NCBI RefSeq assembly: GCF_003626535.1
Contig: NZ_RBAL01000027.1
Location: forward strand, 1-63,571
Direction: 5' to 3'
Length of the DNA: 63,571 nucleotides
Source of the DNA: Streptomyces hoynatensis
Lineage (GTDB): Bacteria; Actinomycetota; Actinomycetes; Streptomycetales; Streptomycetaceae
Shown here piece by piece: positions 56,773-63,571 of the stretch; within the stretch, counting starts at the first letter, position 1; the number at the start of each line of letters is the position of its first letter. The translations under genes were made by a program, and so were the position numbers. The notes beneath the pieces are model-generated. The model ran no database searches and was not told the DNA's origin. It saw only the letters and a program-made list of their open reading frames with translations.

Positions 56773-57822
56773 ATGAGCGAGCGTGCGCCCAGGAGTTCTC
56801 CCACGCTGGAGGACGTGGCGCGGGCGGCCGGAACCTCGCGGGCCACCGTCTCCCGGGTGATCAACGGCATCCGCAACGTCGACCCGGCCATCCAGGAGGC
56901 CGTGCGGCGCGCCATCGCCGCCACCGGGTACGTCCCCAACCGGGCGGCGCGCTCCCTGGTGACCCGGCGGGCCGACTCCCTCGCCCTGGTCGTCTCCGGC
57001 GCGGGCGACGAGGAGGGCCAGGGCGGCGAGGCCCGCGGCGGCCTGCTCGCCGACCCCTTCTTCGGGCGGACCGCGGGCGGGGTGATCGGCGCCCTGCGCC
57101 CCCGCGGCATGCACCCGGTGCTGATGCTCGCCGACTCGGCCGAGGCCAGGCGGCAGGTGGTCGCCTCGCTCAGGCAGGGCGGCGCCGACGGCGCGCTGCT
57201 GGTGTCCACCCACGCCGCCGACCCGCTGCCCGAGCAGCTGGTGCACGCGGGGGTGCCCGCCGTCATGTTCGCCAGGCCGCCGCGGCCCATCCCCGTCTCC
57301 TACGTCGACTTCGCCCACCACGACGGCGCCCGGCTGGCCGCCGACCACCTGGTGGCCCGCGGCTGCCGCCGGGTGGCCACCATCACCGGGCCGCTCGACG
57401 TGCTCGCGAGCCAGGACCGGCTGGCCGGCTTCCGCGAGGCCATGGCCCGGCACGGGCACCCCTATGTGCCCACGGCCGAGGGCGCGTTCACCCTGGAGAG
57501 CGGCGAGCGGGTGATGGCCAGGCTGCTGGCCGAGCACCCGGACCTCGACGGGGTCTTCGTCGCCAACGACCTGATGGCCCAGGGGGCCTTGCACGTGCTG
57601 CGGGAGGCGGGCCGCCGGGTTCCCGGGGACGTGGCCGTGGTCGGCTTCGACGACAGCAGCGCCGCCGTCTCCAGCCGGCCCGCCCTCACCACGGTGCGGC
57701 AGCCGGTCGAGGACATGGCGGCGGAGATGACCAGGCTGCTGCTCGAACTGATCGAGACGCCGGGCCGCGAGCCGGCCTCCGTCATCTTCGAACCCGTCCT
57801 CGTGGTGCGCCAGTCGGCCTGA
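56773..57822 (+). CDS. LacI family repressor of the secreted glycoside hydrolase/DUF1996 regulon
   Basis: The 349-residue LacI protein has its HTH at about residues 10-60 ('TLEDVARAAGTSRATVSRVIN', 'GYVPNRAARSLVTRRADSL') and a full sugar-binding domain ('DPFFGRTAGGVIGALRPRG', 'ITGPLDVLASQDRLAGFREAM', 'DGVFVANDLMAQGALHVLREAGRRVPGDVAVVGFDDS' elements in order). Three matching palindromes lie at its own promoter, before the adjacent secreted glycoside hydrolase, and before the secreted DUF1996 gene, so it probably controls all three. Confidence 0.92.
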   Translation: MSERAPRSSPTLEDVARAAGTSRATVSRVINGIRNVDPAIQEAVRRAIAATGYVPNRAARSLVTRRADSLALVVSGAGDEEGQGGEARGGLLADPFFGRTAGGVIGALRPRGMHPVLMLADSAEARRQVVASLRQGGADGALLVSTHAADPLPEQLVHAGVPAVMFARPPRPIPVSYVDFAHHDGARLAADHLVARGCRRVATITGPLDVLASQDRLAGFREAMARHGHPYVPTAEGAFTLESGERVMARLLAEHPDLDGVFVANDLMAQGALHVLREAGRRVPGDVAVVGFDDSSAAVSSRPALTTVRQPVEDMAAEMTRLLLELIETPGREPASVIFEPVLVVRQSA

Positions 57823-57843
57823 TTCCCGGGAACGCCGGGGCGT

Positions 57844-57891
57844 TGACAGCCTCCGGGGCACCGGCGACCCTCCTGGGAGAGCGCTCTCCCA
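57844..57891 (+). promoter_or_regulatory. promoter and LacI operator of the secreted glycoside hydrolase
   Basis: TTGACA (57844-57849) is followed by the perfect 18-bp palindrome TGGGAGAGCGCTCTCCCA (57874-57891), which covers the expected start of transcription. The palindrome ends 61 bp before the start codon. Confidence 0.75.
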
Positions 57892-57952
57892 CCGTGTCCG
57901 CGCCGCGGCCCCTCCGCGGCGCGGACGCCACCCCCCACCGGAGGAGAAGTCC

Positions 57953-59869
57953 GTGCGCAGTCACCCGAGATCGGCCGCGGCAGGCGCGTCCCCACCCCGC
58001 CGCGCCCCCCGCCGCCCCAGAGCCCCCCGAGCCCTCTGGGCCCTCCGGGCCCTCAGAGCCCGGCTCGCCCCGCGCGCCTGGCGCCGCCGGGCGGCCGCCC
58101 TCGCGCTGCTCGCCGGCGCCGCGGCCCTCCTGCCCCAGGACGCGACGGCCGCCGCGGCGCCTGGCCCGGCCGCCCCCGCGCCGCTCGCCGCGGCCCCGGC
58201 GGCCGCGCCCGCCCAGCCGCTCCTCGCCCCCGCCACCGTCGAGGTGACCGGCGGCCAGGGGCACTGGCAACTGACCGTGGACGGCGCGCCGTTCACCGTG
58301 AAGGGCCTCACCTTCGGCCCGCAGGCCGCCGAGGCCGCCGGCTACCTGCCCGACCTCGCCCGCATGGGCGTCAACACCCTCCGCACCTGGGGCACCGACG
58401 CGTCCAGCGCGCCGCTGCTCGACGCCGCCGCGGCCAACGGCGTGCGGGTCATCGCCGGGTTCTGGCTGCAGCCGGGCGGCGGCCCGGGCAGCGGCGGCTG
58501 CGTGGACTACGTCGCCGACACCGCCTACCGGCAGCAGCAACTCGCCGCCGTCAGCCAGTGGGTGACCGCCTACCGCGACCACCCCGGCATCCTGATGTGG
58601 GACGTGGGCAACGAGTCGATCCTCGGCCTGCAGAACTGCTACGCGGGCCAGGCCCTGGAGGAACAGCGGGCCGCCTACGCGCGGTTCGTCGACGAGGCCG
58701 CGCGGCTGATCCACGGCCTCGACCCGCGCCACCCGGTGACCTCGACGGACGCCTGGACCGGCGCGTGGCCCTACTACCGGGACTACGCGCCCTCGCTCGA
58801 CCTGCTCGCCGTCAACTCCTACGCCGACGTCTGCGCCATCCGGGACGCCTGGACCGGCGGCGGCTACGACCGGCCCTACCTCCTCACCGAGGGCGGCCCG
58901 CCCGGGGAGTGGGAGACGGCGGACGACGTCACCGGCGTGCCCGCGGAGCCGGACGACGCCCAGAAGAGCGAGGGCTACCGCCGCGCCTGGCGGTGCCTGA
59001 TGGCCCACGAGGGCGTCGCGCTCGGCGGCACCCTGTTCCACTACGGCGTGGAGACGGACTTCGGCGGGGTGTGGTTCAACCTGCTGCCCGGCGGCGAGCG
59101 CCGCCTGTCCACGTACGCGGTGGCCGAGTTGTACGGCGGCAGCCTCCCGGCGAACACGCCGCCGGTGGCCGGCGGGCTCGCCGTGCGGGGGGACAGGACG
59201 GCCGTGCCCGCGGGCGCGCCCCTCTCCTTCACGGCCTCGGTGACCGACCCGGACGGCGACCCGATCGCCTACGAGGTCCGCCTCTCCGGCTACTACCTGG
59301 ACGGCGACACCTCGCTGCGGCCGGCGGAGTTCACCCGCGCTCAGGACGGGACGTTCACGGTGACGGCCCCGAGCAGGCCGGGGACGTGGAAGCTGTACCT
59401 GCTGGCCCGCGACGGGCACGGCAACGTCTCCTACCTCCCCACCTCGGTGAACGTGGTCCCGCCGCCGGTCGAGGGCACGAACGTGGCGCGCGGGCGTCCC
59501 ACGACGGCCTCCTCGCAGCAGCCCGAGTACAACGGCGAGACCTTCGAGCCGGCGCACGCCACCGACGGCGACCGCGCCACGCGCTGGGCGAGCGACTGGA
59601 GCGACCCGCAGTGGCTCCAGGTCGACCTCGGCCGGGTGACCGAGCTCCACCACGTGCAGCTGATCTGGGAGGCGGCCTACGCCCGGGCCTACCAGGTGCA
59701 GGTCTCCGACGACGGCTCCGGCTGGCGGACCGTCCACGAGGTCGGCGCGGGGCAGGGCGGCGTCGACACCGCCGAGGTCACCGGCTCCGGCCGCTACGTC
59801 CGGGTCCTCGCCACCCAGCGCGGCACGGGATACGGCTACTCGCTCTACGAGTTCGGCGTGTACGCCTGA
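57953..59869 (+). CDS. secreted glycoside hydrolase (GH2/GH5-type barrel) with a C-terminal discoidin-like CBM
   Basis: The 638-residue protein starts at GTG with GGAGGAGA upstream. An Arg/Pro-rich N-terminus and hydrophobic 'AAALALLAGAAALL' form a probable Tat or Sec signal peptide (to about residue 65). A TIM-barrel domain (about 95-395) has the acid/base Glu221 in 'WDVGNESI' and nucleophile Glu313 in 'LLTEGGPPGEW', as in clan A. A beta-sandwich linker domain (about 400-510) and a discoidin/F5-8C domain (about 515-638, 'ASSQQPEYNGETFEPAHATDGD', 'YSLYEFGVY') follow. It probably attacks a cell-wall or plant glucan; linkage is not predictable. Confidence 0.85.
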   Translation: MRSHPRSAAAGASPPRRAPRRPRAPRALWALRALRARLAPRAWRRRAAALALLAGAAALLPQDATAAAAPGPAAPAPLAAAPAAAPAQPLLAPATVEVTGGQGHWQLTVDGAPFTVKGLTFGPQAAEAAGYLPDLARMGVNTLRTWGTDASSAPLLDAAAANGVRVIAGFWLQPGGGPGSGGCVDYVADTAYRQQQLAAVSQWVTAYRDHPGILMWDVGNESILGLQNCYAGQALEEQRAAYARFVDEAARLIHGLDPRHPVTSTDAWTGAWPYYRDYAPSLDLLAVNSYADVCAIRDAWTGGGYDRPYLLTEGGPPGEWETADDVTGVPAEPDDAQKSEGYRRAWRCLMAHEGVALGGTLFHYGVETDFGGVWFNLLPGGERRLSTYAVAELYGGSLPANTPPVAGGLAVRGDRTAVPAGAPLSFTASVTDPDGDPIAYEVRLSGYYLDGDTSLRPAEFTRAQDGTFTVTAPSRPGTWKLYLLARDGHGNVSYLPTSVNVVPPPVEGTNVARGRPTTASSQQPEYNGETFEPAHATDGDRATRWASDWSDPQWLQVDLGRVTELHHVQLIWEAAYARAYQVQVSDDGSGWRTVHEVGAGQGGVDTAEVTGSGRYVRVLATQRGTGYGYSLYEFGVYA

Positions 59870-59959
59870 TCCCGGCCCGCTCCCGGCGCGATTCCGCCGC
59901 CCCCGGTCCCGTGCGGGCCGGGGGCGGCGGCACGCCCCCGCGGCGGGGCGGGCGGCGGC

Positions 59960-61003
59960 TCAGGGAAGCTCGTAGTTCTCGTCGAGCGCGGCGCCGCGTT
60001 CCGGGTGGTACTGGTCGAAGCCGCGGGCGTCGCACTGGAGGCCGCCGTTGATGCAGTGCGCGACCAGCGCGGCCAGCGTGGGCTCGTCCCAGGCGTTGAA
60101 CACGTCGTAGTGGAACGAGTAGCCGGGGCCGCTGGACAGCGTGACGTTCGAGGTGTCGGAGCCCGCGGGGAAGGCCATCTTGAACTCGATCATGGGGACG
60201 GCCACCGGATGGCTCTCCGGGCACACGTACTGGAACAGCTCACCGTCCCAGACCGGATAGGCCATGTGGGCCTTGTGATCGGGGGAGTCCAGGTGCCTGC
60301 CGTCCCAGCAACTCGGCGCCTGGTAGCGCACGTTGAGCTGCGAGCCGGGGGCGCAGCTGTCGGGGATGTCGGAGTTGCCGAAGGAGTCGCCGCACTCCCA
60401 GCCCTCCACCGAGCCCTCGATGAACTCCTGCTCGGACTGGTAGGGGCTGCCCACGACGTAGCGCAGGCCGGGCGGGAAGGGCCGCACGGTCCTGAAGTCG
60501 GTGACGCCTGCCTTGTAGTAGATGACCTGGTCGCCGATCGGGCGGATCTCCCGGTCGCCGTCGTACATGGTGGGCATCCAGTAGGCCGTCAGGTCCGCCG
60601 GGACCTTGCAGGTGGTGCCCCCGGTGCGCAGGGAGCCGAGGGAACTGTGGGCATCGGTCGTGGTGTTGCCCATGAAGGTGTGGTCGTGCGAGGCGCCGGG
60701 GTCGTCCGGGTAGACGATCGGGTCGTCCGGGGCGGTGTGGTCCACGGAGCAGTTGGCCTGGAACTCGTGGTGCGAGGCCCAGGGCACGTCGGGCTGCGGC
60801 GGGATGCCCGCCACCGGCGGGTCCACGGGCACCCACTCGCCGGGTGGCGGCGCGGCCATGACGTGCTCGGGCGCCGCGGGCGTGGCCGCGGCGGGGCCCG
60901 CGCCGGGCGAGGCGGCGGCGCCGATGGCGCCGAGCCCGGCCAGGACGAGCCCGAGGGCCGCGGCGACGGCCGAGCCCGATAAGAAGGCGGATCTGCGAGG
61001 CAT
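59960..61003 (-). CDS. secreted DUF1996 protein
   Basis: The 347-residue protein has a signal peptide ('SAVAAALGLVLAGLGAIGAAA') and the DUF1996 domain: 'FQANCSVDHTAPDDPIVYPDDPGASHDHTFMGN' elements with the conserved H-x-H-x-F-x-G-N, 'WMPTMYDGDREIRP', 'CWDGRHLDSPDHKAHMAYP', 'PMIEFKMAFP'. DUF1996 proteins are common in fungi and actinomycetes and accompany polysaccharide-degrading sets; their activity is unknown. GAGGAG supports ATG 61003. The LacI palindrome lies upstream. Confidence 0.88.
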   Translation of the reverse strand: MPRRSAFLSGSAVAAALGLVLAGLGAIGAAASPGAGPAAATPAAPEHVMAAPPPGEWVPVDPPVAGIPPQPDVPWASHHEFQANCSVDHTAPDDPIVYPDDPGASHDHTFMGNTTTDAHSSLGSLRTGGTTCKVPADLTAYWMPTMYDGDREIRPIGDQVIYYKAGVTDFRTVRPFPPGLRYVVGSPYQSEQEFIEGSVEGWECGDSFGNSDIPDSCAPGSQLNVRYQAPSCWDGRHLDSPDHKAHMAYPVWDGELFQYVCPESHPVAVPMIEFKMAFPAGSDTSNVTLSSGPGYSFHYDVFNAWDEPTLAALVAHCINGGLQCDARGFDQYHPERGAALDENYELP

Positions 61004-61047
61004 GCGGAAATCTCCTCGGTCGTGGGGGGCGGAATGGCCGGGAGAAC

Positions 61048-61102
61048 GCGGGAGAGCGCTCTCCCGCCTCGCAGTGTTCTGCCGCCCTCGCGGGCGTGTC
61101 AA
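61048..61102 (-). promoter_or_regulatory. promoter and LacI operator of the DUF1996 gene
   Basis: On the minus strand TTGACA (61097-61102) and AACACT (61073-61078) are 18 bp apart. The perfect 20-bp palindrome GCGGGAGAGCGCTCTCCCGC (61048-61067) lies just downstream and shares its core with the site at 57874. Confidence 0.72.
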
Positions 61103-61166
61103 CGCCGGTTCGCTTTCCCGGAACCGCGGTTGTGCCGGGCCCTTCTGCGGCGGTGGGGAGGGCGGG

Positions 61167-62195
61167 TCACAGCAGGGTGAGCTGGGTGGCGCCCTCCTCG
61201 GGCGCGGGCTCGGGGGAGGGCTCGGAAAGGTTGCGGTGCTGTCCGCGGCGGGCCGGGCCGATGCCGTACTCGGCGGCCAGCTCGTGGACCTGTCCCGTGA
61301 TGCGCCGCTGGTACCAGCGCGGGGCGTAGGCGCCGTCCGCGTACATCACCTCGTAGCGGCGCACCAGGCCGGGGTGGTGCCGCGCGAGCCAGCTCAGGTA
61401 CCACTCGTGGGCCCCCGGCCTGAGGTGGAGCGCGAGCGGGGTGACGGAGGAGGCCCCCGCGGCGGCGATGGCCCGGACCGTCTCGCGGAGCTGGGCGGGC
61501 GAGTCGGTGAGGTACGGCAGCACCGGGGCCATCAGCACGCCGCAGGGGATGCCGACGTCGGCGAGCGCCCTGACCACGCCCAGGCGCCGCTCCGGCGCGG
61601 GGGTGCCTGGCTCGACGGTGCGCCACAGGGCGCGGTCCACGAAGCCGACCGAGACCGAGACGCCCACGTCGGTGACGTCCGCGGCCTGCCGCAGCAGCTC
61701 CAGGTCGCGCAGGATCAGGGTGCCCTTGGTGAGGATGGAGAAGGGGTTCGCCCGGTCGCGGAGGGCGGAGATGATGCCGGGCATCAGCCGGTAGCGGCCC
61801 TCGGCGCGCTGATAGCAGTCGACGTTGGTGCCCATGGCGATGTGCTCGCCCCGCCAGCGGGCGGCGGCCAGCTCGCGGCGCAGCAGCTGGGGCGCGTTGA
61901 CCTTGACCACGATCTGCGTGTCGAAGCCGGTGCCGGTGTCCAGGTCGAGGTAGCTGTGCGTCTTCCTGGCGAAGCAGTAGACGCAGGCGTGGGAGCAGCC
62001 GCGGTAGGGGTTGACCGTCCAGACGAAGGGCATCCGGGAGGCCGCGGGCACCCGGTTGACGATCGAGCGGGCGCGCACCTCGTGGAAGGTGATGCCGCGG
62101 AACTCGGGGGTGTCGAACGTCCTGGTGACCACCTCGGTGCCGAACAGCGCCGGCGCCGCGGCAGGCGTTCCTTCGCTCAGGTTGTTCCAGCGCAT
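61167..62195 (-). CDS. Rv2578c family radical SAM protein
   Basis: The 342-residue protein has the radical SAM cluster motif 'CSHACVYCFARKTHSYLDLD' (C-x3-C-x2-C) after 'WTVNPYRGC'. Further core features are 'VVKVNAPQLLRRELA', 'GTNVDCYQRAEGRYRLMPGI', 'ILTKGTLILRDLELL' and 'VMYADGAYAPRWYQ'. This architecture (spore-photoproduct-lyase-like) is the Rv2578c family of unknown reaction. ATG 62195 is preceded by GGAGGAGG; the in-frame ATG at 62339 is unneeded. Confidence 0.9.
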   Translation of the reverse strand: MRWNNLSEGTPAAAPALFGTEVVTRTFDTPEFRGITFHEVRARSIVNRVPAASRMPFVWTVNPYRGCSHACVYCFARKTHSYLDLDTGTGFDTQIVVKVNAPQLLRRELAAARWRGEHIAMGTNVDCYQRAEGRYRLMPGIISALRDRANPFSILTKGTLILRDLELLRQAADVTDVGVSVSVGFVDRALWRTVEPGTPAPERRLGVVRALADVGIPCGVLMAPVLPYLTDSPAQLRETVRAIAAAGASSVTPLALHLRPGAHEWYLSWLARHHPGLVRRYEVMYADGAYAPRWYQRRITGQVHELAAEYGIGPARRGQHRNLSEPSPEPAPEEGATQLTLL

Positions 62196-62228
62196 GGCCT
62201 GCCTCCTCCTGCGTGACTCCTCTCGCAT

Positions 62229-62244
62229 TAGGACACATGTTCGA
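62229..62244. promoter_or_regulatory. LexA-box-like sequence upstream of the radical SAM gene
   Basis: TAGGAC-ACAT-GTTCGA has one perfect and one 4-of-6 half of the actinobacterial SOS box (TCGAAC-N4-GTTCGA). It is 34 bp upstream of the radical SAM start. It is a weak match. Confidence 0.3.
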
Positions 62245-62365
62245 ACGACGGGTGTCAAGCGGATTCGGCGCCTGGTGTCCCCGGACGGGCGGGGCCGATT
62301 TGGGCGGCCGGGCCGCCCGGTGATTGGCTGGCTCCCCAAGTCCCCACGACGGCAGGAGCAGTGGC

Positions 62366-62836
62366 ATGGCGCAGGTCGAGGTCAGCAGGCAGCGGGTGAT
62401 CCAGGCGGACCCGGAGGACGTGTTCGACGCGCTCGCGGACTACCGGGAGGTGCACCCGAGACTGCTGCCCGAGCAGTTCTCCGACTACGAGGTGCGCGAG
62501 GGCGGCGACGGCGCGGGGACCGTGCTCCACCTCACCTTCAAGGCGACCGAGAAGCGCATCCGCGACTGCCTGTTCGACGTCACCGAGCCCGAGGAGGGCA
62601 CGCTCGTCGAGACGGACCGGAACTCCACGATGGTCACCACGTACACCGTCGCGCCCGGGGCGGGCGAGGGCGACAAGAGCAGCGCCCGGGTGACCATCCG
62701 CACCACCTGGGAGGGCGCCGGCGGCGTGGGCGGCTTCTTCGAGCGCCTCTTCGCGCCGCGGGCGCTGGCCGCGGTGTACGACCGGGTCCTGGCCAATCTG
62801 GCCGCCGAGATGGCGCGGCAGGACCCCGCGCAGTAA
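62366..62836 (+). CDS. SRPBCC family protein
   Basis: The 156-residue protein has the START/SRPBCC fold pattern: 'VIQADPEDVFDALADYREVHPRLLPEQFSDYEVREGG' elements in order, 'GTVLHLTFKATEKRIRDCLF', and the long C-terminal helix 'ALAAVYDRVLANLAAEMARQ'. It is similar to the polyketide-cyclase/dehydrase group that binds hydrophobic ligands. AGGAG before the ATG at suitable spacing. Confidence 0.88.
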   Translation: MAQVEVSRQRVIQADPEDVFDALADYREVHPRLLPEQFSDYEVREGGDGAGTVLHLTFKATEKRIRDCLFDVTEPEEGTLVETDRNSTMVTTYTVAPGAGEGDKSSARVTIRTTWEGAGGVGGFFERLFAPRALAAVYDRVLANLAAEMARQDPAQ

Positions 62837-62920
62837 CGGCGGGCCCGGGCGGCGGCCGTGCCGGATGCGGCGGCGGCCGTGCCGGGGCGGGCGCGGCACG
62901 GCCCGCGCCGGGGGCGGGGA

Positions 62921-63060
62921 TCAGGCCGCCAGGGCGCGCGGGCGCAGGTGGATCGCCGGACCGCTGGTGCCCGGTGCCTCGACGCCGGGCAGCAGCCGCA
63001 TGTCGTGGTCGTAGTCCCCGCCCGCGAGCGGCCGGAAGGGCACCGGCTCCTCGGTGAAGA
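62921..63060 (-). pseudogene. C-terminal remnant of an unidentified gene
   Basis: A minus-strand frame reads '..LDGLFTEEPVPFRPLAGGDYDHDMR..', '..LPGVEAPGTSGPAIHLRPRALAA' to the TGA at 62921-62923, with good GC3. It looks like the last 45 residues of a real protein, but no start codon gives a plausible N-terminus. At about 63060 it abuts the plus-strand XRE remnant. The family was not recognised. Confidence 0.5.
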
Positions 63061-63434
63061 GCCCGTCGAGCCGCCGCGCGCAGGACCGCCGGGCCGCCGA
63101 GACCGCCGGCCAGCTCCGGGTGGCCGCGGGGCGCTACCCCGAGGACGCCGCCCTCGGCCGGCTCGTCGCCGAACTCTCCGCGCGCAGCGAGGAGTTCCGG
63201 CGGGTGTGGGCCAGCGGCGAGGTGCTGATGTGCGCCGGGGGCAGGAAGCGGTTCCGGCATCGGGCCGCCGGGGAGTTCACCCTCGACTACGAGACGCTCC
63301 ACGTGCCGGCGGCGCCGGGGGAGACCGGCGTGCAGCTGCACGTGTTCAGCGCCGCGGAGGGCAGCGCGGACGCCGCCGCACTCGCCGCGGTTGCCGCCGT
63401 CGCACGGGAGGTGTCCCCCGCGCCCGCCGGGTAA
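63054..63434 (+). pseudogene. MmyB-type XRE regulator remnant (C-terminal domain only)
   Basis: The 126-residue frame begins, after about ten unrelated residues, inside the MmyB-like ligand-binding domain: 'AGQLRVAAGRYPEDAALGRLVAEL', 'SEEFRRVWASGEVLMCAGGRKRFRH', 'GEFTLDYETLHVPAAPGETGVQLHVFSAAEG' elements. The usual N-terminal XRE HTH and the first half of the domain are missing, so the regulator is dead. The break coincides with the break of the minus-strand remnant. Confidence 0.75.
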
Positions 63435-63445
63435 CGTGACCGGGC

Positions 63446-63571
63446 ATGACAAAGATCCTGATCTCTTGATCCCCCACCGGAGAGGTGAGGAAAGTCCGGA
63501 CTTGGACGGTCGAACCGTCCACAGGAGTCCAGTTGAGTCCACTGACATCCAATGCGATGGCTGTCAAGACT
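63446..63571. other. low-GC, hairpin-rich segment running off the window
   Basis: GC falls to roughly 55%, against more than 70% elsewhere. The segment has a perfect stem GGACGGT-CGA-ACCGTCC (63504-63520) inside an outer GGACT/AGTCC stem (63498-63502 / 63526-63530), an AGTCCGGACT palindrome (63493-63502), and repeated AGTCC/GATC elements near its left end. GAGGAAAGTCCGG resembles the start of RNase P RNA, but the rest does not. It may be the end of an insertion element or a structured RNA; identity not established. Confidence 0.4.

Noticed and set aside
63480..63500. RNase P RNA
   Set aside because: Only GAGGAAAGTCCGG fits; the surrounding stems and conserved P4 partner are not visible in the remaining bases.
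1..63571. tRNA, rRNA or CRISPR arrays
   Set aside because: No T-loop consensus with flanking stems and no regularly spaced repeats were seen on either strand by eye.

Overview
The window is very GC-rich (third codon positions almost all G or C) and has GTG/TTG starts, XRE-DUF397 pairs, an ECF41 sigma factor, LacI-controlled secreted carbohydrate enzymes, an actinobacterial proteasome beta subunit and a SpoIIE/HATPase regulator. This combination points to Streptomyces or a close relative. Nothing here is rRNA, tRNA, CRISPR or an origin. The content looks like chromosome-arm or sub-core DNA: short operons, divergent regulator-target pairs and several gene remnants.

Left part (1-15 kb): a RibD-C/DHFR-like reductase, a ferritin-like protein, an inositol-monophosphatase-family enzyme, a large Ala-rich protein, a gamma-glutamyltransferase diverging from a sirtuin, then a sugar locus. 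The sugar locus is a GH127 beta-L-arabinofuranosidase translationally coupled to a sugar-binding lipoprotein and two MalF/MalG permeases, with a divergent LacI repressor and a promoter/operator between them. No ABC ATPase is present, so a shared MsiK-type ATPase is presumably used.

15-27 kb: several divergent regulator/target pairs with visible dyads: CGNR protein/alpha-beta hydrolase (frameshifted), MarR/fused tautomerase (two near-identical operators) and TetR/FAD monooxygenase. A MerR gene faces a truncated target. A possible kinase-LysE exporter-methyltransferase operon lies here too. Next come a secreted Cip1-like protein behind an exact CebR-type box and an ECF41 sigma factor with a matching autoregulatory promoter, a His/Asp-rich N-terminus and mosaic codon usage.

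27-47 kb: MFS exporters, methyltransferases, aldo/keto reductases and dehydrogenases, a signalling cluster (HATPase, tiny membrane protein and zinc-ribbon protein joined by two 4-bp overlaps, diverging from XRE + DUF397 + a protein made of two copies of one unknown domain), a PAS-PAS-GAF-SpoIIE-HATPase protein, an aminotransferase, and a LysR gene diverging from a tiny Cys-rich protein.

47-63.5 kb: a stand-alone proteasome beta subunit, two GNATs, and a TetR-CoA lyase-psd-pssA stretch that appears to be the ethylmalonyl-CoA/phosphatidylethanolamine block with ccr, the mutase and other genes missing. Core-like genes follow (MBL hydrolase, exonuclease III). A LacI regulon then shows three matching palindromes: at the repressor itself, at a secreted glycoside hydrolase and at a secreted DUF1996 protein. 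A radical SAM protein and an SRPBCC protein follow. The right edge holds two gene ends fused tail-side by a deletion and a low-GC, hairpin-rich segment that leaves the window.
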